A DNA stretch of 64,000 nucleotides from Paenibacillus sp. (GCA_031254035.1 JAIRVF010000042.1:80749-144748); one strand, 5' to 3'; positions 18,180 through 28,435 are shown, numbered from the stretch's first letter. A program made the numbers and translations. Notes: generated by a model from the sequence alone, not told the origin.

Positions 18180-20927
18180 TTAAGACTGGCGCCGAATTCC
18201 GATCGTCACAATTTCACAAGGACCTGCTGTCAGCTCTGCCTGTCCGGAACGGATGGTCAGCTGATCATCGCTTGCTTCTTCCAAAATGGTCGTCTTGTAT
18301 GCTTGTTCGACTTCCGCAGAAAGCTGCAATTCCAGACCGGATGTCTCCTGCTTCATGTTGTACCAACGCAGCATGTCGTCACCGGTACTTTCGCTCACTT
18401 TCCAAGCAGAGAAAGCAAAATTAGAAGCTTCAAACGCATAAGGAGCATATTCGGCAGGAATGCCACCTTCATGCAATCCGGTTTGGGTCACAGTCCAAGG
18501 AATTTGGAACTGGTAAGCCTCTTGGTACGCCCCGGCATCGATGCCACTGCTGTTATGCGGAATGATCTCCAGCTGTACACTATGATCTCCAAGGCATTGA
18601 GCGTCCGGCGTAGGGAAGTGTCCCCAATCCCCAAGCTCGCCTACAGAGCGAAGCAGTGTTACAGCAATCGTATTGCGGCCGTCACGCAGAACCTCGTATT
18701 CATTCAGACCGAAGTTAGCCACTGTAAGCCCTGCCCCTTCGCCGCTGACATCAACAAAAGCCTGCTGATGCTGCGTATTGCTAGGATTCTCCCATTCCTT
18801 CGAAGGAATGTTATTGCGGGTGGCAATTTCAAACATCGAATCAACACTATGATTGGAAGTCTGGATGTCGGTAGGCATGAGCATGCGTACGCGATGATCC
18901 TTCGCTTGGTTGTTAAAACTAGCATCGATACGGACGCCACGTCCGCTCCGTTCCAGACTAACCAAGGTGCGGATCTTCATCGGAACGGCCTCTTTGACCC
19001 GCTGCGCTTTGCGCTGAGGGTAATAGATCAATTCTAACTGCTCCTGATCAAGCAGCTTATCGGCGGAAGCCGGGATAGCCCAGTCATGAACGATTTCTAG
19101 TACGGCGCGGTAAGGCGTATCCTCAATCATGCGGATGGAGGCTTTCAAATCTTTGGTCGTTAGCGCCTCTTCACCTTCCGGCTGCTTGTACATATATTCG
19201 TTACCGATATCTCCGGTATTCTCATAAATCAGCAGATCGCTGTATACGCGTCCGTTATGTTTGTCTGTAATGGTAATGCTGCCGTTTGCCGCGGCTTCCA
19301 CACGAAGATTGTCATTCTCCATGACATGGCCGTCCTTGACAAGGGAGCTTCCTGCAACTTGCAAGCTTTCGGCTGCTTTGCCTCCAACGAGCGCAAAAGC
19401 TTGCAAGCCAAGCGCCTGAATTTGTTCCGCTTCAAACGTCACCCGTACGGCGCGGGCCATATACGGTTGACGGAATTTATCGTCCGGTAGATCGTAACCA
19501 AAACGCAGGCCGAGATCCTCAAGCTTAAATGCCAGCGGCTTCCCTTGCGCATCGACTACTGCGCGGGCGCCAAGGTTCAGTTCCTTCATTTGGCGGCTCA
19601 TCTCTTCAAGCGTACCTCCATCACGGAAATACACGCGTGCGACATCGAGATCAACCGATACGGTGCCGCTGCGTCTCCAGCCTGTTGTATTAAACACTAC
19701 AAACGGAACCGCATCGTCTCCAAACGTGCTGAATACGGATGTATCTACGCTATCAGCAACCGCTTGTTTGCTTTCCTCGATGATGGACTCAGCTACGTTA
19801 CGACTTTTTGCAAAACGGGTAACCATCTCGCGATGGACCTCATCTACACTACAGCCGCAAATGCTATCATGCGGATGGTTCTGCATCAACGTCTTCCAAG
19901 CGTAGGTCAGCTTATCATGTGGATACTCTTGACCCGCAAGACGGGCAAACGAAGCCAGCGGCTCGGCTACCTTTTCCAGCAGAACCTGCCCATGCTGATT
20001 CATTTGTTTCAGGTACACGCGTGCCGAAGCCGTATTCACAAGCGTCCCCCATCCATCGGTACGCTGGCTGCGGAGCTCGCCGCGAACTACGGACAACTCG
20101 CCTTCCTTCGCTTTCTTCACCGCATCTAGATATTTAGGGAAGTTGGAATGAACAAAATCGGTATCCGGGTATAGTTTCCGTGCTGTCTCCAGCCCCTCAG
20201 CCAAATCGGTTTGGATTGGCTGATGATCGCAGCCATTCATGTACAGAAGTTCCGAAGTCGAAGCGTATTTTTCGGCATCGGCCAGTTTTTTGTCCCAGAA
20301 AATCTTCGCTTCCTCTGGATCTGTTGGAACCTCGTTGCCGTTGCTATACCAGTTGGCGAACAAAATCCCGAGCACTTGCGAGCCGTCCGGTCCTTCCCAG
20401 ATTAGTTCGGAGAATGAAGATTCATAGTCGGAATCGGCCACCGTATTGTTAAAGCCCGTCGGTTTAACGCCGCGGCCGAATAACGCGTTATCGATGCCGG
20501 ATTGGCGCATCAGCTGTGGTGTTTGTCCGACAAGGCCAAACGTATCCGGGAAATAGCCGACTTTGGAAATCTGTCCATAACGCGCAGCGTCTTTATGCCC
20601 AACTTGCATGTTGCGGATATTGGCCTCGCCGCTCGTCAAAAATGCATCCTGCAAAATATACCATGGCCCAATAAAAATGCGTCCTTCATGGATATACCGC
20701 TCCAAACGTTCCTTTTGCTCTGGACGAACCTGCAAATAATCTTCCAAAATGATGGTTTGTCCGTCCAAATAAAAGCTTTTATACTCTGTATCGTTTTCGA
20801 TCGTATCCATCAACACATCCATTAGGCGGATCAAACGCATGTGATGCTTTTCGTACGGAAGATACCATTCTCTGTCCCAGTGGGTATGTGAAATAATATG
20901 CGCGGTTCTTTTAGATTGCGATGTCAT
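18180..20927 (-). CDS. Alpha-mannosidase, glycoside hydrolase family 38
   Basis: Cytoplasmic retaining alpha-mannosidase of 915 aa with no signal peptide. The N-terminal zinc-site motif HTHWDREWY (about residue 14), the FPDTFG motif (about 130), and the downstream HPHDSIC motif (about 355) are all present, followed by the C-terminal beta domains of GH38. Length fits bacterial MngB-type enzymes. I start at ATG 20927 because AAAGGGG is spaced for it; the frame also offers an ATG 21 bp upstream without a good site. Linkage preference (alpha-1,2, -1,3 or -1,6) cannot be read from sequence. Confidence 0.93.
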   Translation of the reverse strand: MTSQSKRTAHIISHTHWDREWYLPYEKHHMRLIRLMDVLMDTIENDTEYKSFYLDGQTIILEDYLQVRPEQKERLERYIHEGRIFIGPWYILQDAFLTSGEANIRNMQVGHKDAARYGQISKVGYFPDTFGLVGQTPQLMRQSGIDNALFGRGVKPTGFNNTVADSDYESSFSELIWEGPDGSQVLGILFANWYSNGNEVPTDPEEAKIFWDKKLADAEKYASTSELLYMNGCDHQPIQTDLAEGLETARKLYPDTDFVHSNFPKYLDAVKKAKEGELSVVRGELRSQRTDGWGTLVNTASARVYLKQMNQHGQVLLEKVAEPLASFARLAGQEYPHDKLTYAWKTLMQNHPHDSICGCSVDEVHREMVTRFAKSRNVAESIIEESKQAVADSVDTSVFSTFGDDAVPFVVFNTTGWRRSGTVSVDLDVARVYFRDGGTLEEMSRQMKELNLGARAVVDAQGKPLAFKLEDLGLRFGYDLPDDKFRQPYMARAVRVTFEAEQIQALGLQAFALVGGKAAESLQVAGSSLVKDGHVMENDNLRVEAAANGSITITDKHNGRVYSDLLIYENTGDIGNEYMYKQPEGEEALTTKDLKASIRMIEDTPYRAVLEIVHDWAIPASADKLLDQEQLELIYYPQRKAQRVKEAVPMKIRTLVSLERSGRGVRIDASFNNQAKDHRVRMLMPTDIQTSNHSVDSMFEIATRNNIPSKEWENPSNTQHQQAFVDVSGEGAGLTVANFGLNEYEVLRDGRNTIAVTLLRSVGELGDWGHFPTPDAQCLGDHSVQLEIIPHNSSGIDAGAYQEAYQFQIPWTVTQTGLHEGGIPAEYAPYAFEASNFAFSAWKVSESTGDDMLRWYNMKQETSGLELQLSAEVEQAYKTTILEEASDDQLTIRSGQAELTAGPCEIVTIGIRRQS

Positions 20928-21510
20928 TAGAGTTAATCCCCTTTCCATATGTCAGGCTCCTGCTCTGGGTCATTCCAGCCCAGAAATCCCTATAAGCCAG
21001 AAGTGTAGGTTTGGTTAAATTATAAGTCATGTTTCGATTCAAAAGGAGTAAACTTCCTTCCGGGCATCATGAAGACAACATTCTACTTGTCCATTCACAG
21101 TGAACATGTTAGATATTGCAACATCGTTCTGTGATGAATAAATATTGGTTGCTTCAAACCATCCCGATGGAAATCTGGGACGTGTTAAATCACGAACCTA
21201 TTATAATAGAAGAAACTCGATTTTTGAGCTCATGAAAAACAAATTATTTTCCAAAATAGGCCATAATAATAGAACACATATCGGAATTTGGATTGATAAA
21301 AAATTTACCACACCCAATTACTCCCGTGTACTTCCAGATGAGTGTTGTAGTCGGTGTTAGAACAAGTGTCCACTGTATATGGACATTTGTTTAACCCAGA
21401 AATGATCGTTTGATGCTCGGATAAAATGTTCGAATTACCTGCCAATTCCAAAATGGATTGATTTACGTCCCTGAAACTTATCCTGAACGAAGATCATCCA
21501 ATCATTTGCT
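20928..21510 (-). other. Long gap between the clan-A hydrolase and GH38 genes
   Basis: About 580 bp with no credible gene. It contains a 12-bp inverted repeat at 21361-21391. AT-rich stretches at 21195-21330 could hold a promoter for GH38 (minus-strand TATTATAATAGG resembles a -10 region), but I found no matching -35. GH38 may therefore be transcribed separately from the two upstream hydrolases. Confidence 0.4.
21361..21391. repeat. Inverted repeat, possible operator or hairpin
   Basis: Arms AACAAGTGTCCA and TGGACATTTGTT, with one mismatched position, surround the spacer CTGTATA. No T-run follows on either strand. It lies about 430 bp upstream of the GH38 start, just past the stop of the preceding hydrolase. 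Confidence 0.5.
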
Positions 21511-24500
21511 TTAGACGCCCTCTACCTTAATTTGGACTTCATCGGGACGATATACGGCTGTAATCCGTCCATTGCGGTCAGTGGCAAACAAGACGCTGCG
21601 ATCACTTTCCAGCATAAAGCTGTACGTAGATCCGGTTTGTGGGTCCTTAACCTGTACCGGTGCGTCCCAACCGAACTCGGACACAAATACGTACAGACTG
21701 CCGTCTTTAAAGCTTAATTTCCGTCCATATACGCCTGGAAGCTCTCCGCCAGCAATCCACTGCATATCCTGCTGTACACCAGCTGCTGCAGCCGCATAAC
21801 GGTACAATTCGATGATTGCTTCATCACGGCCGTTAAGCTCGAGTGGAAGACTGCTCCAAATCAGGCGCCCTTTGCCGAGCGGCATATCCACGACTTCATC
21901 CATGAAGCCGCCTGTTCCTTCGGCCGCAGCCGGAATTTCCTTGACCACTTCCGCGATCCGCCGGTCCCCAAAGGATACCGGTAGCACACGTCCGTTCAGG
22001 CCGAGCATTTCCTCTCTGCGGATGTTAGCCAGCATACGCTTGCCAAGTACGCCATCGAGTCGGTCGCTTGGTCGCCAGTAAGCATCGATACCCAGAGGTC
22101 CCGTAACCAGCAGTGTCGAGCCGGATTCCTTCACAAGCTCAAGCAGCTCATTCAGCGCTTTGCTATCCATGTTATGCGGACTTGGAACGATGATCAGCTT
22201 TGGCGTCTGCTGCCGCAGGGAGTCCAGATGATATTCAGATGCGGCTCTGAACGGCATCTTCAGATCATACGACAGATGGCGTGTCAGCCGCGTCGTGGAT
22301 TGGAATGCCAAGGCGCGGTTCGAGAAGTCATTCGAATACGGGAAGACAGCAACAATCTCCTCGAGCTCACGGTCCGTGAACAAATCACGGATTTCCCCGA
22401 TGAAATGGCCAAAGTCATAGGAAATATCAGCTTCCGGCTTTTCCGTACCGTCTGCGCGTAGAGCACCGATATGTGACTCGTTCGCATTGTCCATATAAAA
22501 GTTGGTGTTCCAGATCCAGTGGATTGCGCCGGCGCCTCCCGTGGAGAAGGCATACGCGTATTTCCGCTCCAGGATGTTACGCAGCTCCGCTTCAGACCGC
22601 TTAGCACGTCCATCCGGCGTTTCCACGTACATAATACCTGTTTCCTGAATCAGGTTTGGCTTATCCGGTGTTTTGGCGAAAATGCCGTCCCACACCAGGT
22701 AGTCGTTAAACCACCAGGAATGCACTGTCGTATAATCCACAGCTTTTTCATAGAAAAACGGAGACGGACGCTGAGCGCCAAGCGCCTCGTCTTGGCCGAC
22801 TGTTACCAAATGTTTCGGGCACAGTTCCTTAATCGTACTTACAAGCTGCTCTGCCCAGACATTATGCATATCCATGGAGAACAAGCAGTAGTCCAGCCAA
22901 CGCGTGCCCTTTTTAGCCTTATGCATATCCTGTACGTCAAAATTGATATCTTCCGCTTCCGGAATAACGACAGATGCGAAGTCCGGCAGCTGATCAGGTG
23001 TCATATTCCAGGCTCCTTGTAGCTTCCCGATGCTGCCATGCCGGCACTCAAGCCACTTAACAAATGCCTGAAGCTCAAACGGATCCCTAGCGGAACGCGG
23101 ACCTGATGAGAATATACGCGGCGGATCAAACATCGATGGTTCATTGATCAAATCCCAGTCCACATGTGTTGTTGCCGTATGGCGGCTGACAATGCTGCGG
23201 ATAAATCTTTTTTGAGCCTCTACGCTCTGCGGATCAAGGTAAGGGTTAAGACCCTCCCACGTTTCCGGTGTAAAGGAGAAGAACGTAAAAGTAACTTGCA
23301 GACCATGGCGTTTGGCCGTCAGGAAGAAGGCATCGATCGCCCGCAGGACTTCCTCTGACACATGCCCGTCGACCTGCATAATATTCCGGTACGCTGTCCA
23401 GATGCCGGTACGGATCCAGTTGATGCCGGCTTTGGCCATTTGGGCCATGTCCCGCTCCCAGACATCCACGTTCGGCAGGAACAGGAATTTCCGCGCTACA
23501 TCTGAGGTCATGTACGTCATGCCCACGACAGGTAAAGGTCGTCCATCTTTTATAAAATAGTCGCGGCTGCGGCTAATCGGCGTACCTTCGGCCAACAGCC
23601 GGTCGTCACGTCCCCAGAAGCCTTGGCGCAAAACCCGTACCTCGCCATCTGGCCCTTCTGCGCGGCAGACGATTCGGTACAAGCCGCTTTGCACAGCAAG
23701 CGAAACCGGAATGCGGATAAAATTCTGCTCTTTAGTAACCTGGGCTTGGAACTGATGATTCCAGCTCTCCCCGCTTCCGCCATCATGACGAACTTCAAGC
23801 TCAAAACTCCATGTTTCAGGAGCGAGAGCCCGTGATTCCCCGCGCTGCAAAATTTGCGTTTGCAAGGTGAGAACGGCATGCTCGCCAGCTTCATAAGAGG
23901 CATAATTCGGCTTCAGTGACAGCTCGGTAACCCCTTTGGCGCAGAAACGCGCCCAATCGCTCAAATGCGATGCACCGCCGCCCTTCCAAAACGCCTCCGT
24001 CAATGGCAGAAAAATAAACATCCAGCGCGAACCAGCAAAGGTGACGCGGGAGTTTTCCCATAGAACGATTGGTGCGGCAATATCTCGACCTTCGGCGGTA
24101 ACCCCTTTCAGCAGTGGATAGACTTGTGTGCTCATTGGACCGGCAGAGCCCATTTGATGTGGCAAATCACTGCTTTTGGTTGTATGCGGCACCAAATTCC
24201 AGACATCAGCCAGTTCAAACAGCTTCTCCTGGCCTTGAAGCAGAGGAATGCTGTCTGAAATCGTAAATGAAGCTACTTTGGATGTATCGACCCGCAGCGC
24301 TTCATGAATGTACAATTCCTGATGGTAAGCCGTTTGCTCTACTTCAGGGATCCAGACGCCGTTCTCTAGCGAAACTGGATATTTAAATGGTGCGCCCCAC
24401 ACACTAATCAGACTGCCTCCTCGATGCAAAAAGGCGGATATTTCTGTCCAGGCGATCTTAGGGAAATACGGAGCGTGCAAATTGACAAAACAGCCGTTAT

Positions 24501-24639
24501 CAAGCTCGCGGAGTGCCTCCGCCAGCTTCTCAGCGCATACGACTTCTATCTCCGCAGCTTCCTTGAATTCCCCGCCCTGCGGGAGCGTACCCGCAGCAGG
24601 GAAATTAGGATCACATAAAACAATAATCTTTAGGCTCAT
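21511..24639 (-). CDS. Large clan GH-A glycoside hydrolase, family not assigned
   Basis: Protein of 1042 aa with no signal peptide, so cytoplasmic. The central part (about residues 365-700) reads as a TIM-barrel retaining hydrolase: WDLINEPS near residue 495 would carry the acid/base Glu and LIQETG near 640 the nucleophile Glu. It is flanked by an N-terminal alpha/beta region, a beta-sandwich-like region (about 250-350), and a C-terminal glutamine-amidotransferase-like region (about 775-930) like that of GH42 enzymes. The nearest families are GH5, GH2 and GH42, but I cannot assign one. It overlaps the GH125 stop by 4 bp. A role on mannosides is inferred only from neighbours. Confidence 0.8.
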   Translation of the reverse strand: MSLKIIVLCDPNFPAAGTLPQGGEFKEAAEIEVVCAEKLAEALRELDNGCFVNLHAPYFPKIAWTEISAFLHRGGSLISVWGAPFKYPVSLENGVWIPEVEQTAYHQELYIHEALRVDTSKVASFTISDSIPLLQGQEKLFELADVWNLVPHTTKSSDLPHQMGSAGPMSTQVYPLLKGVTAEGRDIAAPIVLWENSRVTFAGSRWMFIFLPLTEAFWKGGGASHLSDWARFCAKGVTELSLKPNYASYEAGEHAVLTLQTQILQRGESRALAPETWSFELEVRHDGGSGESWNHQFQAQVTKEQNFIRIPVSLAVQSGLYRIVCRAEGPDGEVRVLRQGFWGRDDRLLAEGTPISRSRDYFIKDGRPLPVVGMTYMTSDVARKFLFLPNVDVWERDMAQMAKAGINWIRTGIWTAYRNIMQVDGHVSEEVLRAIDAFFLTAKRHGLQVTFTFFSFTPETWEGLNPYLDPQSVEAQKRFIRSIVSRHTATTHVDWDLINEPSMFDPPRIFSSGPRSARDPFELQAFVKWLECRHGSIGKLQGAWNMTPDQLPDFASVVIPEAEDINFDVQDMHKAKKGTRWLDYCLFSMDMHNVWAEQLVSTIKELCPKHLVTVGQDEALGAQRPSPFFYEKAVDYTTVHSWWFNDYLVWDGIFAKTPDKPNLIQETGIMYVETPDGRAKRSEAELRNILERKYAYAFSTGGAGAIHWIWNTNFYMDNANESHIGALRADGTEKPEADISYDFGHFIGEIRDLFTDRELEEIVAVFPYSNDFSNRALAFQSTTRLTRHLSYDLKMPFRAASEYHLDSLRQQTPKLIIVPSPHNMDSKALNELLELVKESGSTLLVTGPLGIDAYWRPSDRLDGVLGKRMLANIRREEMLGLNGRVLPVSFGDRRIAEVVKEIPAAAEGTGGFMDEVVDMPLGKGRLIWSSLPLELNGRDEAIIELYRYAAAAAGVQQDMQWIAGGELPGVYGRKLSFKDGSLYVFVSEFGWDAPVQVKDPQTGSTYSFMLESDRSVLFATDRNGRITAVYRPDEVQIKVEGV

Positions 24640-25955
24640 AGCAAACCTTCCTTCATCGCTTTATACACCAGCTGGGAGAACAGGCTGTTGGACCAGGCAA
24701 ACCATTTCCGCGTGAAAATGGTTGGATCGTCTACATGGAATCCTTCATGCATGAAGCCTGTGTCGGCATCAGTCGCTTCCAGCATCTTGATCATTTCCAG
24801 TTTTTCTTCACCCGTTTGAGCAGTTATCCCTTGCATGGACAATGCCATATGCCAAATGTAATTCTCAGGTGTATGCGGGCTGCCGATGCCTTTTGCCGCT
24901 TTTCCTTCGAAATAAAATGGATTTTCTTTGCTCAGCGCAAACCGTCTTGTATTTTGATAAATTGGATCTTCGGCCGTCGTGTAGCCCAGGTAAGGAATAG
25001 ACATCAGTCCTGGTGTACCTGCGTCATCCATCAAGCAGTAGTTGCCAAATCCGTCCGTTTCATATGCATAAATCGGTCCGAATTCCGGGTGACGGTAAAT
25101 ACCGTACAGCTGAATACCATAGTTGACTTCAATTTCAAGCTCCTTAAGCTCCTCAAGCAGGTCCATATCACGGAATACCCACTCGGCAAACTCTTGCATC
25201 TGGCGCAGAGCTACTACCGCGAACATATTGCCCGGAATGTTGTAATGGAAATCGCAGGCATCGTCGCTAGAACGGAAACCTGACCAGATCATACCTGTGT
25301 AATTGACCGGCATACCAAGTCCATTGTTGCGCAGCGAGTCGCATAAAATGCCGTTGTTCCGAGTAAAGCGATAAGGGGACTTTTCAAAATGATGCTGTTC
25401 AGTCTTAAATACGTCAATAATTGTCCGCAAAGCCTTTTTGAAGTTGGCGTCGAAAATATCTGTAAGTTCCGTCTCTTTCCAGTACATATAAGCTAGCCGG
25501 ATGACAAAACAAAGGGAATCAATCTCAAATTTGCGCTCCCACACCCAAGGGGACATTTCGGTCTTGTCCGTTGTATTCCAATGCCAGTCATTAGCCGACT
25601 CGTTAAAAGCATTCGCATACGGATCGATCTGCACATAATGAACATGGCGTTTGATCAGCCCGCTTATAATACGCTGCAAATCAGCGTCTTCCTTAGCGAA
25701 TGGCACGTAATGAATAACCTGCTCTACGGAGTCTCGCAGCCAGGAGGCCGGTATATCACCCGTGATGACAAAGGTTGTGCCATCGTCCATCAGTTTGGTT
25801 GTCGTTTCCAAGGTATTTGGAAAACAGTTCTTAAACAGCTCCAACAGCTTTGGACGATGCGCCAGCTTTTGCTCCGCTTCTTTCATTACGTCCTGGATTG
25901 CCTGTGGCAGTTCCAATTTCGGCATTGGTATTTTCGGAAGTCTAAATTGTTCCAA
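24636..25955 (-). CDS. Exo-alpha-1,6-mannosidase, glycoside hydrolase family 125
   Basis: Metal-independent inverting alpha-1,6-mannosidase family, 439 aa, cytoplasmic. Recognised from WLRDSVEQVIHYVP near residue 73, DPYANAFNESANDWHW near 112, the WERKFEIDSLCF segment near 140, GMIWSGFRSSDDAC near 225, and WFAWSNSLFSQLV at the C-terminus. It probably starts at a TTG (25955) with AAAGGGG about ten bases upstream. The stop overlaps the next hydrolase start as ATGA. GH125 enzymes trim alpha-1,6-mannose from N-glycan or yeast-mannan fragments and often sit beside GH38. Confidence 0.92.
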   Translation of the reverse strand: MEQFRLPKIPMPKLELPQAIQDVMKEAEQKLAHRPKLLELFKNCFPNTLETTTKLMDDGTTFVITGDIPASWLRDSVEQVIHYVPFAKEDADLQRIISGLIKRHVHYVQIDPYANAFNESANDWHWNTTDKTEMSPWVWERKFEIDSLCFVIRLAYMYWKETELTDIFDANFKKALRTIIDVFKTEQHHFEKSPYRFTRNNGILCDSLRNNGLGMPVNYTGMIWSGFRSSDDACDFHYNIPGNMFAVVALRQMQEFAEWVFRDMDLLEELKELEIEVNYGIQLYGIYRHPEFGPIYAYETDGFGNYCLMDDAGTPGLMSIPYLGYTTAEDPIYQNTRRFALSKENPFYFEGKAAKGIGSPHTPENYIWHMALSMQGITAQTGEEKLEMIKMLEATDADTGFMHEGFHVDDPTIFTRKWFAWSNSLFSQLVYKAMKEGLL

Positions 25956-26361
25956 TTGAAGAACGCCCCTTTACTAGAAAGTCTGTGTCATAAATTAAAA
26001 AATCTTCTTTAAAAAAGGTTCCCTTCCACTTGAGCAGAACCATTTTCTCTGCCTTACTTGAACATAAAGCCAAATGGCTATTTTGTCCATTCGGCCGATA
26101 TTACAGATTGGTGAAAAATATGTGGTTCCCTGCGGCAACTTAAGGGCATACAACATGTTCAGACTCTTTCGCTAGTTTAGCCCTAATTCCCTTCAAAACG
26201 GTTGCAACTTTTTCCGGCGGCTGCCGCAGTGGAGCCATTTATATATTTATAGGTCTGCTAGCCGAAGCGACTGCAAGAGCTGGCCACCTTTTCTTCCAAA
26301 GTCATTAGACCTAGCAAATGCCGGGTCCTCGCAGCAGGTTTCGTCTTATCTCTCTGTAACT
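25956..26361 (-). other. Gap between the permease gene and GH125
   Basis: About 400 bp without a supportable gene. It may carry a separate promoter for the three hydrolase genes, but I could not place one confidently. A short palindrome AGCCAAATGGCT lies near 26071-26082. Confidence 0.35.
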
Positions 26362-26402
26362 CAACATCTCCACTTCTCTCCTGTATGTTTAAAGAGATGT
26401 TG
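26362..26402 (-). promoter_or_regulatory. Hairpin immediately after the lplC-like stop
   Basis: CAACATCTC pairs with GAGATGTTG across a 23-nt loop, ending 5 bp from the stop codon of the permease gene. No T-run follows, so it may stabilise the transporter transcript rather than terminate it. Confidence 0.5.
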
Positions 26403-26406
26403 ATTG

Positions 26407-27324
26407 TTATTCTTTGACGGCACCTACAGTCAGACCTTGAACAAAGTAACGCTGGAAGAACGGATATGCAAAAATAATTGGCAGCGTCGCTAACACGACC
26501 ATCGCCATCCGGGAAGTATCCTGCGGAATGGATTGCAGCGCAGCCATACTGATGGAGCTGTTTGCCGAGTTCTGCTGAAGAAACTGGATGCTGGATTCAA
26601 TCCGCATGAGCATGGATTGCAGTGGTACCAGATTCGGATTCTCAATGTAAAGCAGGGCGTTAAACCAGTCGTTCCAGTAACCAAGCGTACTAAACAAACC
26701 GATCGTCGCCAGGCCTGGCAGAGACAACGGCAGCACGATGCGGAGGAAAATATAAAAATCGCCTGCTCCGTCAATCCGTCCCGACTCGATAATCGCCTCA
26801 GGAACACTCGTGCTGTAAAACGTACGGAGAATCATGATATAGAAGGCGTTCATAGCCAGCGGCAAAATAAGCGCCCAAAGTGTATCTTTCAAACCAAGCA
26901 GCTGCGATACGATCATATAAGTAGGGATCGTACCAGCGTTGAACAACATGGTCATAAGGGCAAACATGGAGAAAAATCTACGGTATCGGAAACTTTTCCG
27001 TGAAATGGCATAAGCGTAAAGCGAAATCAAGATCAAACTGACAAGGGTACCCAAGACAGTGACTAGAATTGTTACACCGTAGGAACGAAGAAGCGTGTCT
27101 CCGTTTTGAAATACGAATCGATAGGCTTCCAAACTCCATTTTGCCGGAAGAAGCCGGTAGCCGTCCGTCGCCAATGTTTTTTCATCTGTCAAAGAGATAA
27201 TAACGATGAATAGAAAAGGAAACACGCATATGAAAGAAAATAAGCCCGCGATGATGTTAAGAACGATGTTCCACCCCCGCGACACATTATGAAAATCCCG
27301 TTTATTTGTGGTGAGTTCCGCCAT
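26407..27324 (-). CDS. Sugar ABC transporter permease, LplC type
   Basis: Inner permease of a carbohydrate ABC importer, 305 aa with six membrane segments. The ATPase-contact motif is ESGRIDGAGDFYIFLRIVLP. The C-terminal ending FFQRYFVQGLTVGAVKE is characteristic of the LplC/YtcP group of complex-glycan transporters, which share a distant ATPase (MsmX-type) not encoded here. I use ATG 27324, which has AAAGGAG in front; a TTG 18 bp upstream would overlap that site. Confidence 0.92.
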   Translation of the reverse strand: MAELTTNKRDFHNVSRGWNIVLNIIAGLFSFICVFPFLFIVIISLTDEKTLATDGYRLLPAKWSLEAYRFVFQNGDTLLRSYGVTILVTVLGTLVSLILISLYAYAISRKSFRYRRFFSMFALMTMLFNAGTIPTYMIVSQLLGLKDTLWALILPLAMNAFYIMILRTFYSTSVPEAIIESGRIDGAGDFYIFLRIVLPLSLPGLATIGLFSTLGYWNDWFNALLYIENPNLVPLQSMLMRIESSIQFLQQNSANSSISMAALQSIPQDTSRMAMVVLATLPIIFAYPFFQRYFVQGLTVGAVKE

Positions 27325-27347
27325 AACTGACACTCCTTTCAACTTTT

Positions 27348-28277
27348 TTAGAACAGGGCGCTGTCTTTGTCAATTTTTCGTACAACAAAGTTGGACACCA
27401 TGACAAGTGCAAGACCGACGATCGATTGGTACAGACCTGCAGCCGCACTCATACCGATTTCCCCTGTTGTTTTCAAACCGCGGTAAACGTAAGTGTCGAT
27501 AACGTTCGTCACTGAATAAAGCGTACCTGAATTTCTTGGAACCTGATAGAACAGTCCAAAGTCCGCGTAGAAAATCCGGCCCACTGCAAGCAGCGTCATG
27601 ATAATAATAATTGGTGAAAGCATCGGAAGCGTAATGCTGCGGATTTGTTGCCATTTGCTGGCACCATCGATCATCGCTGCTTCATAAAGGGACTTGTCAA
27701 TGCCCATAATTGAAGCCAGATACACAACACTGCTGTAACCGACCCCTTTCCACAGACTGACGAAAGTCAATATATAAGGCCAATATTTAGGGTTGGAATA
27801 CCACTGGATCGGCTCCATGCCGAACCATCCGAGGACCTGGTTAAACATTCCGCGATCCATGCTTAGGAAGCTGAACGCAAAATATCCAACGATAACCCAA
27901 GAAAGAAAATAAGGAAGGAACATCCCTGTTTGATAAACCTTAGCCATCGTCTTGTTCACCAGTTGGGACAACAAAATCGCCATCGCTACCGAAAGAACCA
28001 GTCCGATAAAAATAAACGCAAGGTTGTATAACAACGTATTCCGTGTAATGACATAGGCATCGTTTGTATTGAATAGGTATTCAAAATTGTCCCAGCCTAC
28101 CCACTTACTTTTGGCAATACTAGCCCAGAAGCCTTCGCGATTAAAACGATACTGCTTGAAAGCCACAATCGTGCCTGCAAGCGGCAAATAGGAAAAGAAG
28201 AAAAACCAAATGGCGCCTGGCAGCACCATGAACAGCATGACCTTGTTCTTTACAAGGTTTTTAAAAAATGCGCCCAT
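27348..28277 (-). CDS. Sugar ABC transporter permease, LplB type
   Basis: Partner permease of 309 aa with six membrane segments and the coupling motif YEAAMIDGASKWQQIRSITL. It belongs to the LplB/YteP group, whose members import oligosaccharides and pair with an LplC-type permease. Two adjacent ATGs follow AGGAGG; the second, at 28277, has the better spacing of seven bases. A strong terminator-like hairpin separates it from the binding-protein gene. Confidence 0.92.
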   Translation of the reverse strand: MGAFFKNLVKNKVMLFMVLPGAIWFFFFSYLPLAGTIVAFKQYRFNREGFWASIAKSKWVGWDNFEYLFNTNDAYVITRNTLLYNLAFIFIGLVLSVAMAILLSQLVNKTMAKVYQTGMFLPYFLSWVIVGYFAFSFLSMDRGMFNQVLGWFGMEPIQWYSNPKYWPYILTFVSLWKGVGYSSVVYLASIMGIDKSLYEAAMIDGASKWQQIRSITLPMLSPIIIIMTLLAVGRIFYADFGLFYQVPRNSGTLYSVTNVIDTYVYRGLKTTGEIGMSAAAGLYQSIVGLALVMVSNFVVRKIDKDSALF

Positions 28278-28382
28278 CATATTCCCTCCTGACAATAGGT
28301 TATGAAAATTAAAATAACCCCACAAAGTGACGTGTCGACTTCAAAGCTTATTCCAATTACTTTGCGGGGACCCCGGAACTTG

Positions 28383-28418
28383 AAAAAGGATCGGGCGCTA
28401 TATCACCCGCCCGATCCT
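28383..28418 (-). terminator. Terminator-type hairpin between binding protein and permeases
   Basis: AGGATCGGGCG pairs perfectly with CGCCCGATCCT and runs into TTTTTC on the minus strand, 18 bp past the binding-protein stop. It probably attenuates permease expression. Confidence 0.85.
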
Positions 28419-28435
28419 CTAATTCCGTTTAATTG

